Assembly: GCA_002499905.1 (NCBI GenBank)
Contig: DANP01000015.1
Location: 1 to 14,551 of the forward strand
Origin: Methanolinea sp. UBA277
GTDB lineage: Archaea; Halobacteriota; Methanomicrobia; Methanomicrobiales; Methanospirillaceae
Direction: 5' to 3'
Length of the DNA: 14,551 nucleotides
How positions within the stretch are numbered: the stretch's first letter is position 1; the number at the start of each line of letters is the position of its first letter. Positions 1 to 7,688 of the stretch are shown here, piece by piece. The notes beneath the pieces were generated by a model. It was not told where the DNA came from. It worked only from the letters and a program-made list of their open reading frames with translations, and ran no database searches. A program made the position numbers and the translations under genes.

Positions 1-2
1 CA

Positions 3-44
3 TACCTCACAAATCCTCCGGTGCATGAGGAATGGGAAGTGTGA
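3..44 (+). CDS. Possible 3' end of an upstream gene (partial)
   Basis: The third frame is open from the window edge to a TGA at 42-44 and would encode a 13-residue C-terminus ending ...PPVHEEWEV. These bases are visibly richer in G and C than the AT-rich spacer that starts straight after, as expected if a gene ends here. The other two forward frames also stay open for 8 and 20 codons, so the frame choice is uncertain. The fragment is too short to assign a function. Confidence 0.25.
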   Translation, partial: YLTNPPVHEEWEV

Positions 45-72
45 TTCGAATTGGTTATTTTAATATTAAAAG

Positions 73-82
73 TTTATAAATA
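73..82 (+). promoter_or_regulatory. Candidate archaeal TATA box upstream of the first methyltransferase gene
   Basis: TTTATAAATA closely matches the archaeal TATA element. Transcription would be expected to start about 25-28 bases further on, near 102-108, giving the gene at 233 a leader of roughly 125 bases. An ATG at 105 opens a 31-codon frame that ends at 200, just where a leaderless transcript would begin. The rest of the 45-232 spacer is AT-rich and shows no other recognisable element. Confidence 0.35.
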
Positions 83-232
83 TGAAAAAATCACATTAAT
101 TTTTATGCTACTTACTGAAAAAATTCTAATTTTTCTACATTTGAAAAAGAGGCTACCTAATACTTTGAGCTTCTGTATGAAATATCAAAAAGAGAGATAA
201 AGGAAATTCATATTCAATGAAATAGAAAGGAA

Positions 233-925
233 ATGGATATAATCTATCTTATCAAGGATCTCTGGCGAACACGAAACCTTCAGGATTGGATTAATAACAG
301 ATTCAATTCGCCTGGTGATGTGATTATACCAAAACAATATTTTACCGCTATTCAAACACAGGAAGGAATTTTATTTAATATAGATGATCAATTACAGTTT
401 GTCGTTGATTCAATCCGAGATTATAATATTCGAGATCTACGGCCAAATGATAAAGTCTTGGATATTGGTGCTAATGTAGGGGGTTTTTCACTCCGAGCTG
501 CCCGAATTACATCACATGTCCATGCAATAGAACCTCTTTTTTCACATGAATTAGAAAGAAATATTGAATTAAATCGTTCCTCCATTGTTGTTCATCCTGT
601 AGCTCTGGGGGATGGTTCAGAACTCACCTTATCATGGTGCGGGAGAAGAAAGGTTGTACCTTCATATCCTCTTTGGCGATTAATTGATATGGTAGGTGGT
701 TGTGACTTTTTAAAAGTTGATGCTGAAGGAGCAGAATGGTTTATTGATCCTATTGAATTTAAAGATATACGGCGCGTAGAAATTGAATTACACCGATTTG
801 GATCACATCATCAACAAAAATTTAATGATTTTATGAAATTTTTTTCAAGAAATTACACAATAGACTTTACTCCGGATCGAGAGAATCCTAAAGTTTATGG
901 AATTTTACATGCAGGAATAGAATGA
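233..925 (+). CDS. FkbM-family SAM-dependent methyltransferase
   Basis: Probable SAM-dependent O-methyltransferase of the FkbM family, which in glycan loci usually methylates sugar hydroxyls. The 230-residue protein has the SAM-binding glycine loop VLDIGANVGGFSL at 75-87, an acidic residue at the end of the next strand (AIEP, 98-101), and the family signature FLKVDAEGAEW at 159-169. About 60 residues precede the core without a recognisable domain. There is no signal peptide or membrane segment. The ATG is chosen because a purine-rich GAAAGGAA lies directly before it, although the spacing is short. The gene is AT-rich and separated by 171 bases from a second FkbM gene. Family assignment is firm; the acceptor is unknown. 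Confidence 0.85.
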   Translation: MDIIYLIKDLWRTRNLQDWINNRFNSPGDVIIPKQYFTAIQTQEGILFNIDDQLQFVVDSIRDYNIRDLRPNDKVLDIGANVGGFSLRAARITSHVHAIEPLFSHELERNIELNRSSIVVHPVALGDGSELTLSWCGRRKVVPSYPLWRLIDMVGGCDFLKVDAEGAEWFIDPIEFKDIRRVEIELHRFGSHHQQKFNDFMKFFSRNYTIDFTPDRENPKVYGILHAGIE

Positions 926-1022
926 ATATATTTCTCTGTTAATAACAATATTCACTAGATGTTTGGTCGTAGATGGTATGGAGTATAATAACAATAGTCT
1001 TGGGTAAATCGGGTGAGTTACT

Positions 1023-1103
1023 GTGTCAAGCCTTGCAATACTCATAGTATTTGGAAAAGTCATACAACTATTTTCGCAAATAAGAGTTGAAATTCAATGC
1101 TAG
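1023..1103 (+). CDS. Possible 26-residue small ORF overlapping the next gene's start
   Basis: A GTG at 1023 follows a strong Shine-Dalgarno-like GGTGAG (1012-1017) at five bases spacing. It opens a 26-codon frame ending in TAG at 1101-1103, seven bases inside the second FkbM gene. The peptide would be hydrophobic in its first half (SSLAILIVFGKVIQLF). An in-frame TGA at 1014-1016 rules out an N-terminal extension. It could be a leader peptide that couples translation into the methyltransferase, a remnant of a deleted gene, or chance. Just inside it, AATACT-CAT-AGTATT (1037-1051) can form a six-base-pair hairpin. Confidence 0.22.
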   Translation: MSSLAILIVFGKVIQLFSQIRVEIQC

Positions 1104-1879
1104 AATTAGCTATAATTAAGAAATATTTTGAAAATTATTGCGAAAAATCTAATAAAGTTATGTTTGATATTGGCGCCCATGTTGGAAGCTCATCAATTCC
1201 TTTTGCGAAAAAAAACTGGAAAATTTTCTGTTTTGAACCCGATAATACAAATTTTATAGATTTACAAGGGACTATGAAATTCTATAAAAACGTTACTTGC
1301 TATAATATTGCAATTTCAGACAAAGATGAAAACGAAGTTCCTTTTTTTATCAGCAACAAACATTTTGGTATTCATTCTTTAGCATCTTTTCATGAAACTC
1401 ATACCAAAAAAATTTTTATAAAAACAAGGAGACTTGATAGTTTCGTCGAATCAAACCATATTAATTCCATTGATTTTTTAAAAATCGATACAGAAGGGGC
1501 GGATTTCCTTGTATTACAGAGTTTAAATTGGAAACTTTTTCATCCCTTTATTGTTATGGCAGAGTTCATGGATTCTAGAACGATTCCGTTTTTTAACTAT
1601 TCCTTGGTAGATACAGTAGATTACATGAGTAATTTGAATTATTTTACCTATATTTTCGAGTATGAACCTGTTTTTGAATTCGGTCAAAAGGGAGTAAAAA
1701 CAAAAAATCCAGATCTTATAGAGGTATATGCATATAGTTCTGAAAAGAGACCAAAATGGGGAAATGTTCTTTTCGTACTCAAAGAAAATAAAAATGATTT
1801 TGAAAAAGTATTAAAAAAATTTTTGTTCTATAGAAAAATAAAAACAAATATCCGTAATTTTTTCAATATGGGGCAATGA
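1097..1879 (+). CDS. FkbM-family SAM-dependent methyltransferase
   Basis: Second FkbM-type methyltransferase, 260 residues, probably O-methylating a glycan sugar. The SAM-binding loop is MFDIGAHVGSSS (22-33), the acidic strand end is FCFEPD (44-49), and the signature DFLKIDTEGADF spans 126-137. It differs from the first FkbM protein almost everywhere outside these motifs, so it is not a recent duplicate. No clear Shine-Dalgarno precedes the ATG; translation may depend on coupling to the small frame that overlaps it. The last 30 residues are lysine-rich and basic. Its stop overlaps the next gene's ATG in an ATGA (1876-1879), making it the first member of the polycistron to 6606. The gene is very AT-rich (a sampled line is 25% GC), pointing to foreign origin. 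Confidence 0.85.
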   Translation: MLELAIIKKYFENYCEKSNKVMFDIGAHVGSSSIPFAKKNWKIFCFEPDNTNFIDLQGTMKFYKNVTCYNIAISDKDENEVPFFISNKHFGIHSLASFHETHTKKIFIKTRRLDSFVESNHINSIDFLKIDTEGADFLVLQSLNWKLFHPFIVMAEFMDSRTIPFFNYSLVDTVDYMSNLNYFTYIFEYEPVFEFGQKGVKTKNPDLIEVYAYSSEKRPKWGNVLFVLKENKNDFEKVLKKFLFYRKIKTNIRNFFNMGQ

Positions 1880-2829
1880 AAATGATTTCAGTCATTATCA
1901 GGTGTTACAATGAAGAAGAACATATCGGTCGTTTGTTAACTGGTATTACACAGCAAACAGTGAAAAATATTGAAATTATTTTAGTCGATTCCGGCTCAAC
2001 AGATGCAACACTGTCCATTGCTTCACGCTTTCCGGTAAAAATTGTTTATATTTCTCCGGATGAGTTTTCCTTTGGTCGGGCACTCAATAGAGGATGTCGG
2101 GAAGCTCAAGGTAATTACCTCGTTTTCATCAGCGCCCATTGCTGGCCGGTCTATCATGACTGGCTTGAACAGATTGTGAAATCCTTTGCAGATGAAAAAG
2201 TTGCTCTCGTATATGGGAAACAGCGAGGAAATGAAATTACAAAATTCTCTGAGCATCAGATTTTTCGCAACTGGTTCCCGGAAAAGACTGATTTATTACA
2301 GAATCATCCATTTTGCAACAATGCAAACTGTGCAATAAGAAGAGAAATTTGGGAGAGAATCCCCTATAACGAAGATCTAACCGGGCTTGAAGATATTGAC
2401 TGGGCAAAGCGTGCTCTCGATGCAGGGTATATTATCGCATATTCCGCGGAAGCAGAGATCATTCATGTTCATCAGGAGACCCCGGAAAGGATTTTTAATC
2501 GGTATTTCCGTGAAGCTATTGCATTAAAAAATATTTTTCCTCATGAAAAATTTTCTTTTTGGGACTTTTTAAAGCTCTATAGCTCGAATGTATACTCTGA
2601 TTGCATTAAAGCATACAGAGAGAAAATTCTATCAGACACCATCCTTGATATTTTTCAGTTCCGGTTCATGCAGTTCTGGGGGGCATATAAGGGATTTTCC
2701 CAGCGGGATCCACTATCAAAGAAATTAAAAAACACTTTTTATTATCCGAATAATTCACCAAAACATCCTCCTGAATATACCCGGTTGAATCCTATTGATT
2801 ATAATCGAACAGAATCGGAGGAATCGTGA
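1876..2829 (+). CDS. GT2-family glycosyltransferase, rhamnosyltransferase-like
   Basis: Inverting GT-A glycosyltransferase of family 2, 317 residues, predicted to add a sugar from a nucleotide donor to a growing glycan at the cytoplasmic face of the membrane. The N-terminus SVIIRCYNEEEHIG (5-18) leads to the donor-binding DSGSTD (38-43), then FSFGRALN (65-72) and ISAHCWP (85-91). The FSFGRALN and SAH pattern resembles rhamnosyltransferase-like GT2 enzymes. A later GLEDIDWAKRA matches the acidic catalytic-base region. No membrane segment is evident. It overlaps the preceding methyltransferase by four bases and the hydrolase after it by one, so it is translationally coupled to both. The family is certain; donor and acceptor are not readable. 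Confidence 0.88.
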   Translation: MKMISVIIRCYNEEEHIGRLLTGITQQTVKNIEIILVDSGSTDATLSIASRFPVKIVYISPDEFSFGRALNRGCREAQGNYLVFISAHCWPVYHDWLEQIVKSFADEKVALVYGKQRGNEITKFSEHQIFRNWFPEKTDLLQNHPFCNNANCAIRREIWERIPYNEDLTGLEDIDWAKRALDAGYIIAYSAEAEIIHVHQETPERIFNRYFREAIALKNIFPHEKFSFWDFLKLYSSNVYSDCIKAYREKILSDTILDIFQFRFMQFWGAYKGFSQRDPLSKKLKNTFYYPNNSPKHPPEYTRLNPIDYNRTESEES

Positions 2830-3470
2830 TGAATAATAATTTCATTGACATCTCGCTTCCTTTAATAGCTGATCTTCCAAAATGGCCTGGAACTCCGGAT
2901 TTTTATCTCGAGAGATTCCTTGATATGGAAAATGGAGATTCATGTAACAATTCACGAATAGAATGTGATGTCCATTCCGGAACACACATTGATGCACCTC
3001 TTCATTTCTTTCAGAATGCAAAAAGCATCGACCAGATTGACCTTGAATTACTAATAGGCAAAGTCTATGTTGCATATCTTCCAAAAATAGACATTATAAC
3101 GGAAGAAATACTCAATAGTTTACAAATAAACGATGGTATTATACGGATTTTTTTTCGAACAAAAAATTCTGAAATCTGGTTAAAGCGGAAATGTGAATTT
3201 TATGAAAATTACGTCGCTTTAAGTCCTGATGGCGCCCAGTGGCTTGTGAACAAGGGAATAAAACTGGTTGGTATTGATTATCTTTCTATCCAACGATTCA
3301 ATGATACAAATTCTATAACGCATAAAATTTTGTTGGGTAATGAAGTAATAATTATTGAAGGATTGAATTTGTGCGAAATAGACGAAGGAATGTATGAACT
3401 CATCTGCCTTCCTTTAAATATTGTGGGATCAGATGGAGCACCTGCACGTGTCGTATTGAAAAAGATTTAA
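2829..3470 (+). CDS. Cyclase / kynurenine-formamidase-like metal hydrolase
   Basis: Member of the cyclase family (kynurenine formamidase KynB and relatives), metal-dependent hydrolases acting on amide, lactone or formyl bonds. The signature HSGTHIDAPLHF lies at 49-60 and supplies the expected metal-binding histidines and aspartate. The C-terminal half keeps the family's second histidine (THKILLG) followed by the conserved glutamate of IIIEGLNL. At 213 residues the length is usual for the family. I chose the ATG at 2829 rather than the GTG three bases earlier because GGAGG (2817-2821) then sits seven bases upstream; start and preceding stop overlap as TGATG. Tryptophan catabolism is unlikely between glycosyltransferase and cytidylyltransferase genes; trimming or ring-opening an activated-sugar precursor is more plausible, which is inference. 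Confidence 0.82.
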   Translation: MNNNFIDISLPLIADLPKWPGTPDFYLERFLDMENGDSCNNSRIECDVHSGTHIDAPLHFFQNAKSIDQIDLELLIGKVYVAYLPKIDIITEEILNSLQINDGIIRIFFRTKNSEIWLKRKCEFYENYVALSPDGAQWLVNKGIKLVGIDYLSIQRFNDTNSITHKILLGNEVIIIEGLNLCEIDEGMYELICLPLNIVGSDGAPARVVLKKI

Positions 3471-3483
3471 TTCGGATATCGTC

Positions 3484-4161
3484 ATGAAGTATCGAATAAC
3501 AGCACTTGTCCCGATGCGGCATATCAGTGAGCGAGTTCCTGGGAAAAATTACCGGCTCTTCAATGGGAAGCCACTGTATCATTATGTCATTACCGAACTC
3601 CTCGGATGTCCGCTTATTGATCGGGTAGTAATTGATACAGATAGTCCTTTTATACTGGATGACGCTCAAAAACACTTTGAAAATGTGCAGTTGATTGAAC
3701 GCCCTGAACATTTGAGGGATGGAAAAATCCCGATGAACGAAATCATCCTTAACGACATGGATGCGGTCGATGCAGATTTTTATTTGCAAACTCATAGTAC
3801 AAACCCGTTAGTGAGAAGCGAGACTTTCACTCATGCTCTGGAATTATTATTAAACTCATATCCTGACCATGACTCATTGTTCTCTGTTTCCAGAATTCAG
3901 ACGCGTCTATGGGATGTATCCGGAAAACCGATGAATCATAACCCGGCCATACTCATGCGAACACAGGATCTCACTCCCGTCTTTGAAGAGAATTCATGCA
4001 TATACATCTTTTCAAAAGATGGAATGGAAAAATCACATAACAGGATTGGGAAAAAACCGCTCATGTTTGAGATGAATCCAATCGAAGCATGGGACATTGA
4101 CGAGGAATTTGATTTCAGGATTGCCGAAGTATTTTATAAAGAACGTGAAGGGTTGCTATGA
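3484..4161 (+). CDS. NeuA/KdsB-like cytidylyltransferase (CMP-activating)
   Basis: Nucleotidyltransferase of the acylneuraminate/KDO cytidylyltransferase family, which uses CTP to make a CMP-activated acid sugar and releases pyrophosphate. In the 225 residues, the nucleotide loop LVPMRHISERVPGKNYR (8-24) ends in the characteristic GKN. DTDS at 51-54, THSTNPLVR at 103-111 (compare QPTSPLR in sialic-acid enzymes) and a C-terminal DIDEEFDFRIAE complete the pattern. The departures from the usual loops suggest the substrate is not standard sialic acid or KDO. No synthase of the NeuB type lies in the window, so the acid is made elsewhere or by the neighbouring oxidoreductases. It starts 13 bases after the hydrolase and overlaps the dehydrogenase by ATGA (4158-4161). 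Confidence 0.85.
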   Translation: MKYRITALVPMRHISERVPGKNYRLFNGKPLYHYVITELLGCPLIDRVVIDTDSPFILDDAQKHFENVQLIERPEHLRDGKIPMNEIILNDMDAVDADFYLQTHSTNPLVRSETFTHALELLLNSYPDHDSLFSVSRIQTRLWDVSGKPMNHNPAILMRTQDLTPVFEENSCIYIFSKDGMEKSHNRIGKKPLMFEMNPIEAWDIDEEFDFRIAEVFYKEREGLL

Positions 4162-5111
4162 CCTATAATATACTTATTTCCTGCCCGCATTTACAGCGAA
4201 CAATTGACTGCTATAGAGAATTATTTATTAAATATAATTTTGATGTTTATATCCCCCATGTAGAACAAAAATTGACAGAAGACGAACTCGTTGAAATTAT
4301 CCATCAATATCATGGCATCATTGCCGGCGATGATGAAATCACCGAGAATGTTCTGGAAAAAGCAAAATTATTAAAAGTTATTTCAAAATGGGGTGTCGGA
4401 ATTGACAGTATTGACATATCTGCCGCGAAAAAATTTGGAGTGAGAGTATATAATACACCCAATGTATTCGGCGAGGAAGTAGCAGATGTGGTAATGGGAT
4501 ATATCATTCTTCTTGCGAGGCATCTACACATCATCGATCAAAAGGTCAAAGCTGGCGACTGGACTGCTGCACAAATTCAGGGATCATCGTTAAAAAATAA
4601 AACACTTGGTGTGATTGGTGTCGGGAGTATTGGAAAAGCTGTAGTGAAACGGGCACTGGCTTCTGGAATGGAAGTCCTTGGGCACGATATTGCTCCCATT
4701 GACGATACATTTATACAACAAACGGGCATGAAACAGGTGGATATGGACACTCTTGTAACATCCTCTGATTTTATTTCACTGAATTGTAACCTTACTTCTT
4801 CAAATCACCACATGATCGATAGAGAAGCTCTGGAAAAAATGAAAAATTCTGCATATTTGATAAATACCTCCCGTGGACCATTAATTGACGAAAAAGCCCT
4901 CATCGATGCATTAACCTACAGGAAAATCGCTGGTGTTGCATTGGATGTTTTTGAATACGAGCCCCTTCCTGCAGAAAGTAAATTTCGTACATTGCCCAAT
5001 TGTATTCTTGGTGCTCATAATAGTTCAAACACCATTGATGCGGTTCTTCGCGTGAATGAAATGGCTATAGATAATCTATTAAAAGGTCTGGGAATTGAAA
5101 AAAATGAATAA
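4158..5111 (+). CDS. D-2-hydroxyacid dehydrogenase (phosphoglycerate-dehydrogenase-like)
   Basis: NAD(P)-dependent oxidoreductase that interconverts a 2-keto acid and a D-2-hydroxy acid. The 317-residue protein has the two-lobed layout of the family: a substrate lobe (1 to about 100 plus the C-terminus) around a Rossmann domain with GVGSIG at 154-159. The catalytic triad is visible as R239 (NTSRGPLIDE), E268 (DVFEYEPLP) and H287 (GAHNSS). It lacks the ACT and intervening regulatory domains of long serine-pathway phosphoglycerate dehydrogenases. Placement between a cytidylyltransferase and an SDR, with a four-base overlap upstream and eight bases downstream, argues for a dedicated role in making the activated acid rather than serine synthesis. 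The true substrate is unknown. Confidence 0.85.
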   Translation: MTYNILISCPHLQRTIDCYRELFIKYNFDVYIPHVEQKLTEDELVEIIHQYHGIIAGDDEITENVLEKAKLLKVISKWGVGIDSIDISAAKKFGVRVYNTPNVFGEEVADVVMGYIILLARHLHIIDQKVKAGDWTAAQIQGSSLKNKTLGVIGVGSIGKAVVKRALASGMEVLGHDIAPIDDTFIQQTGMKQVDMDTLVTSSDFISLNCNLTSSNHHMIDREALEKMKNSAYLINTSRGPLIDEKALIDALTYRKIAGVALDVFEYEPLPAESKFRTLPNCILGAHNSSNTIDAVLRVNEMAIDNLLKGLGIEKNE

Positions 5112-5853
5112 GATTGCCTTAATTACAGGTGTTTCCAGCGGCATTGGAAGAGCAACCGCGGAATTATTTTATGAAAATGGATGGGAATCAATCGGTGTTT
5201 CAAGGAGAAAAATTGCTGATTCAAAATATTCTACACTCCATCTGCAAGGAGATGTATCCAAACCAGATGAAGTAGAAAGGGTCTTTAGAGAGGTTAAAAG
5301 TTCATACACCCATATTGACACCCTCGTTAATAATGCTGCCATTCAAGTATGCAAGCCGATATTAGAAACAAGTATTGATGAATGGGATTTGGTATTCAAT
5401 ACGAACATTCGTTCAGCTTTTCTTTGTTCAAAATATGCATATCCATTGTTAAGCAGAAGCGGAGGAGCAATTATCAATGTGAGTTCCGTACATGCAATTG
5501 CCACATCACCTAATATCGCAGCATATGCAGCGAGTAAGGGAGCTCTATTAGCATTTACGCGGTCCTTGGCAATAGAATTTGCAAAGAATAACATCCGGGT
5601 CAATGCTGTTTTACCAGGAGCTGTTGATACCCCGATGTTGCGTGAAGGGCTCAATAGAGGTAATTTATCAGAGATACCTTTCCCAAAACAGCTGGATCTT
5701 CTCGAAAAAAAACATCTCTTCGGAAAAATTGGAACTCCTTCAGAAATTGCACACCTTATTTTATTCTTATCAGATAATTCGAAATCTTCATTCATTACAG
5801 GGCAAGGAATTATTGTGGATGGAGGAGTAACGGCTAAATTAAGTTCTGAATAA
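5104..5853 (+). CDS. Classical short-chain dehydrogenase/reductase (SDR)
   Basis: NAD(P)H-dependent oxidoreductase of the classical SDR type, 249 residues, the family's usual length. The cofactor motif TGVSSGIG is at 8-15, NNAA at 76-79, the catalytic serine in NVSSVHA at 127/128 and the YAASK catalytic pair Y141/K145. The C-terminal ITGQGIIVDGG is also typical. I took the ATG at 5104 instead of the in-frame TTG at 5095 because MNKIALITG fits the normal SDR N-terminus; a GGGAA lies nine bases upstream. It overlaps the dehydrogenase by eight bases. Similar SDRs accompany legionaminic or pseudaminic acid genes (PtmA-like) in bacteria, so modification of the CMP-linked sugar is a reasonable guess. 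Confidence 0.85.
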   Translation: MNKIALITGVSSGIGRATAELFYENGWESIGVSRRKIADSKYSTLHLQGDVSKPDEVERVFREVKSSYTHIDTLVNNAAIQVCKPILETSIDEWDLVFNTNIRSAFLCSKYAYPLLSRSGGAIINVSSVHAIATSPNIAAYAASKGALLAFTRSLAIEFAKNNIRVNAVLPGAVDTPMLREGLNRGNLSEIPFPKQLDLLEKKHLFGKIGTPSEIAHLILFLSDNSKSSFITGQGIIVDGGVTAKLSSE

Positions 5854-5862
5854 ACAATTATT

Positions 5863-6606
5863 ATGGGAATAAAAAGTATTGTTAATAAATTTTTATGGCA
5901 AATAGACCCTCTGCATAAAGAAAGTCGTGAAAGAATTAAAAAGTTGGAAAATATCCATCAAGGCCAGCGATGTTTTATTATTGGAAATGGCCCAAGCCTT
6001 AATAAAATGGATTTAAAACCCTTAAAAAATGAATTTACCTTTGGTTTAAACAGAATTTATCTCCTATTCCCAAAGATTGGATTTTCCACAACCTACTATG
6101 TAGCAGTAAACAAATTAGTAATTCAACAATGTGCGGAAGATATTGAAAAATTGAATATACCAAAATTTATTAATTGGTATTCCCGGAAATGGATAAAATT
6201 CACTGATGATATGATAATGATTAAGGATCCTTATGATTTTTCTTTAGGATTTTCAAAGGATCCTTCAGATATCATTTGGGAAGGTGCTACGGTAACTTAT
6301 GCTGCAATGCAATTAGCTTATTATTTAGGCTTTAAACAAGTAATTTTGATTGGAGTTGACCATAATTTTGTAACGAAAGGAGAACCACATAAAGAAATTG
6401 TATCGACGGGTCCGGATCAAAATCATTTTGATTCGGCATATTTTGGTAAGGGTTTTCGATGGCAATTACCCGATTTAGTCACTTCTGAAAAAGCATATAA
6501 ACTTGCAAAAAAGAATTTCATTGAAGATAATCGAGAAATTTTCGATGCAACGGTGGATGGACATTTAGATATATTTCCAAAAGTAAATTTTCATGACTTA
6601 TTTTAA
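5863..6606 (+). CDS. MptE-like / DUF115 protein, possible CMP-sugar transferase
   Basis: The 247-residue protein carries CFIIGNGPSLNKMD (37-50) and, later, EGATVTYAAMQLAYYLGFKQ leading into VILIGVDHNF (160-169). These are the hallmarks of the MptE-like (DUF115) fold, shared with Maf flagellin glycosyltransferases and, in outline, with GT42 sialyltransferases, where GNGPSL binds CMP-sialic acid. In methanogens the name MptE belongs to a pterin diphosphokinase, but position at the end of a CMP-activation operon, nine bases after the SDR, favours a glycosyltransferase here. That functional choice is inference. A sampled line of the gene is only 20% GC, the lowest in the window. There is no signal peptide or membrane span. 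It probably ends the polycistron, as T-rich DNA follows. Confidence 0.75.
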   Translation: MGIKSIVNKFLWQIDPLHKESRERIKKLENIHQGQRCFIIGNGPSLNKMDLKPLKNEFTFGLNRIYLLFPKIGFSTTYYVAVNKLVIQQCAEDIEKLNIPKFINWYSRKWIKFTDDMIMIKDPYDFSLGFSKDPSDIIWEGATVTYAAMQLAYYLGFKQVILIGVDHNFVTKGEPHKEIVSTGPDQNHFDSAYFGKGFRWQLPDLVTSEKAYKLAKKNFIEDNREIFDATVDGHLDIFPKVNFHDLF

Positions 6607-6630
6607 ATATTTTTATTATATATTTTTAGT
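6607..6630 (+). terminator. T-rich terminator-like stretch, possible promoter for the dehydratase
   Basis: Immediately after the stop codon come two runs of five T (6610-6614 and 6623-6627), the usual form of an archaeal terminator. Between them TTATATAT (6616-6623) could be a TATA box with a start near 6645, serving the gene at 6707. The two readings are not exclusive. The rest of the 100-base spacer is AT-rich and featureless. Confidence 0.35.
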
Positions 6631-6706
6631 ATTAAATTGATCCAAAAATTTTCGATCACATTAAAACTATTATTAATGATGAAAACATCTTGAGTCTATA
6701 TATTTT

Positions 6707-7666
6707 ATGAAAACTGCGCTAATAACCGGAATAACAGGCCAGGACGGCGCATATTTAAGTAAATTCCTTCTCGAAAATGACTACAAAATACTCGGCATCA
6801 TCCGCAAAGGTCCCACCTCACTATTTCGTCTGAAGTATCTCGGTATTGATAAAAATATTAAATTTATACCGTGCAATTTACTGAATCAACAGCAGGTAAT
6901 GGATATTTTAAAAGAGCACCAGCCTGATGAGATCTACAATCTGGCCGCCCAGAGTTCCGTCGCCCAGTCTTTTGAAAACCCGAGTGAAACGATTAACTTC
7001 AACATTAATTCTGTGCTGAATATCCTGGAGAGTATAAAAATTATCGACAAATCCATACGATTCTACCAGGCTTCGAGCAGTGAGATGTATGGGAAGGTGA
7101 ATTCCCTGCCGATAACCGAAGAGACTCCGATGCATCCCTTAAGCCCCTACGCGGTTTCGAAATCGGCGGCACACTGGATAACGATAAATTTCCGGGAAAG
7201 TTACAATCTGTTCGCCTGTTGTGGCATCATGTTCAATCATGAATCATTCCTGAGGGGGGAGCAGTATTTCATCAAGAAAATCATCCGGCAGTCTCTTGAA
7301 ATGAAACATAGCCGGCGTGATTCCATTAACGTCGGAAATATCGATGTCAGAAGGGATTTTGGCTATTCTCCCCGGTATGTCGAGGCCATGTGGCGGATGC
7401 TCCAGCAGGATACACCGGATGACTACATCATCTGCTCAGGAAAATCCATTTCTTTGAGAGAAATTATCATTTACGTCTTTGATAAGTTAGGCATCAGCCT
7501 GGATAATCTCGTTATTGATCGATCGTTATACCGGCCGAATGATATTCTTAATATATATGGGGACAATTCAAAGGCAAGGGAAAAGTTAAGGTGGGACTAT
7601 TCCGTTGATTTCATTGACATATTGGATATCTTGATCGAGGAAGAAGAGCGCAATTATTTTGAGTGA
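6707..7666 (+). CDS. gmd: GDP-mannose 4,6-dehydratase
   Basis: Extended SDR that converts GDP-D-mannose to GDP-4-keto-6-deoxymannose, precursor of GDP-fucose and GDP-rhamnose. The N-terminal ALITGITGQDGAYL (4-17) is the family cofactor signature. The active site shows ASSSEMYG (122-129, serine where the bacterial enzyme has threonine, plus E126) and the YAVSK pair Y148/K152. NHESFLRGEQ (177-186) and RRDFGYSPRYVEAMW (215-229) match the substrate-binding NHESPRRGE and RDWGYAPDYV regions. At 319 residues it is somewhat shorter than the usual 340-370. No reductase for the 4-keto product is nearby. A sampled line is about 52% GC, unlike the AT-rich genes before it. The fucosyltransferase-like gene at 9497-10378 is a plausible downstream user. 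Confidence 0.88.
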   Translation: MKTALITGITGQDGAYLSKFLLENDYKILGIIRKGPTSLFRLKYLGIDKNIKFIPCNLLNQQQVMDILKEHQPDEIYNLAAQSSVAQSFENPSETINFNINSVLNILESIKIIDKSIRFYQASSSEMYGKVNSLPITEETPMHPLSPYAVSKSAAHWITINFRESYNLFACCGIMFNHESFLRGEQYFIKKIIRQSLEMKHSRRDSINVGNIDVRRDFGYSPRYVEAMWRMLQQDTPDDYIICSGKSISLREIIIYVFDKLGISLDNLVIDRSLYRPNDILNIYGDNSKAREKLRWDYSVDFIDILDILIEEEERNYFE

Positions 7667-7688
7667 AATTTTAATAAAATGGTGAAGT

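Noticed and set aside
2826..3470. Kynurenine breakdown role for the cyclase-like gene
   Set aside because: No tryptophan dioxygenase or kynureninase lies nearby, and the gene is embedded in a glycan operon; only the fold and metal site are supported.
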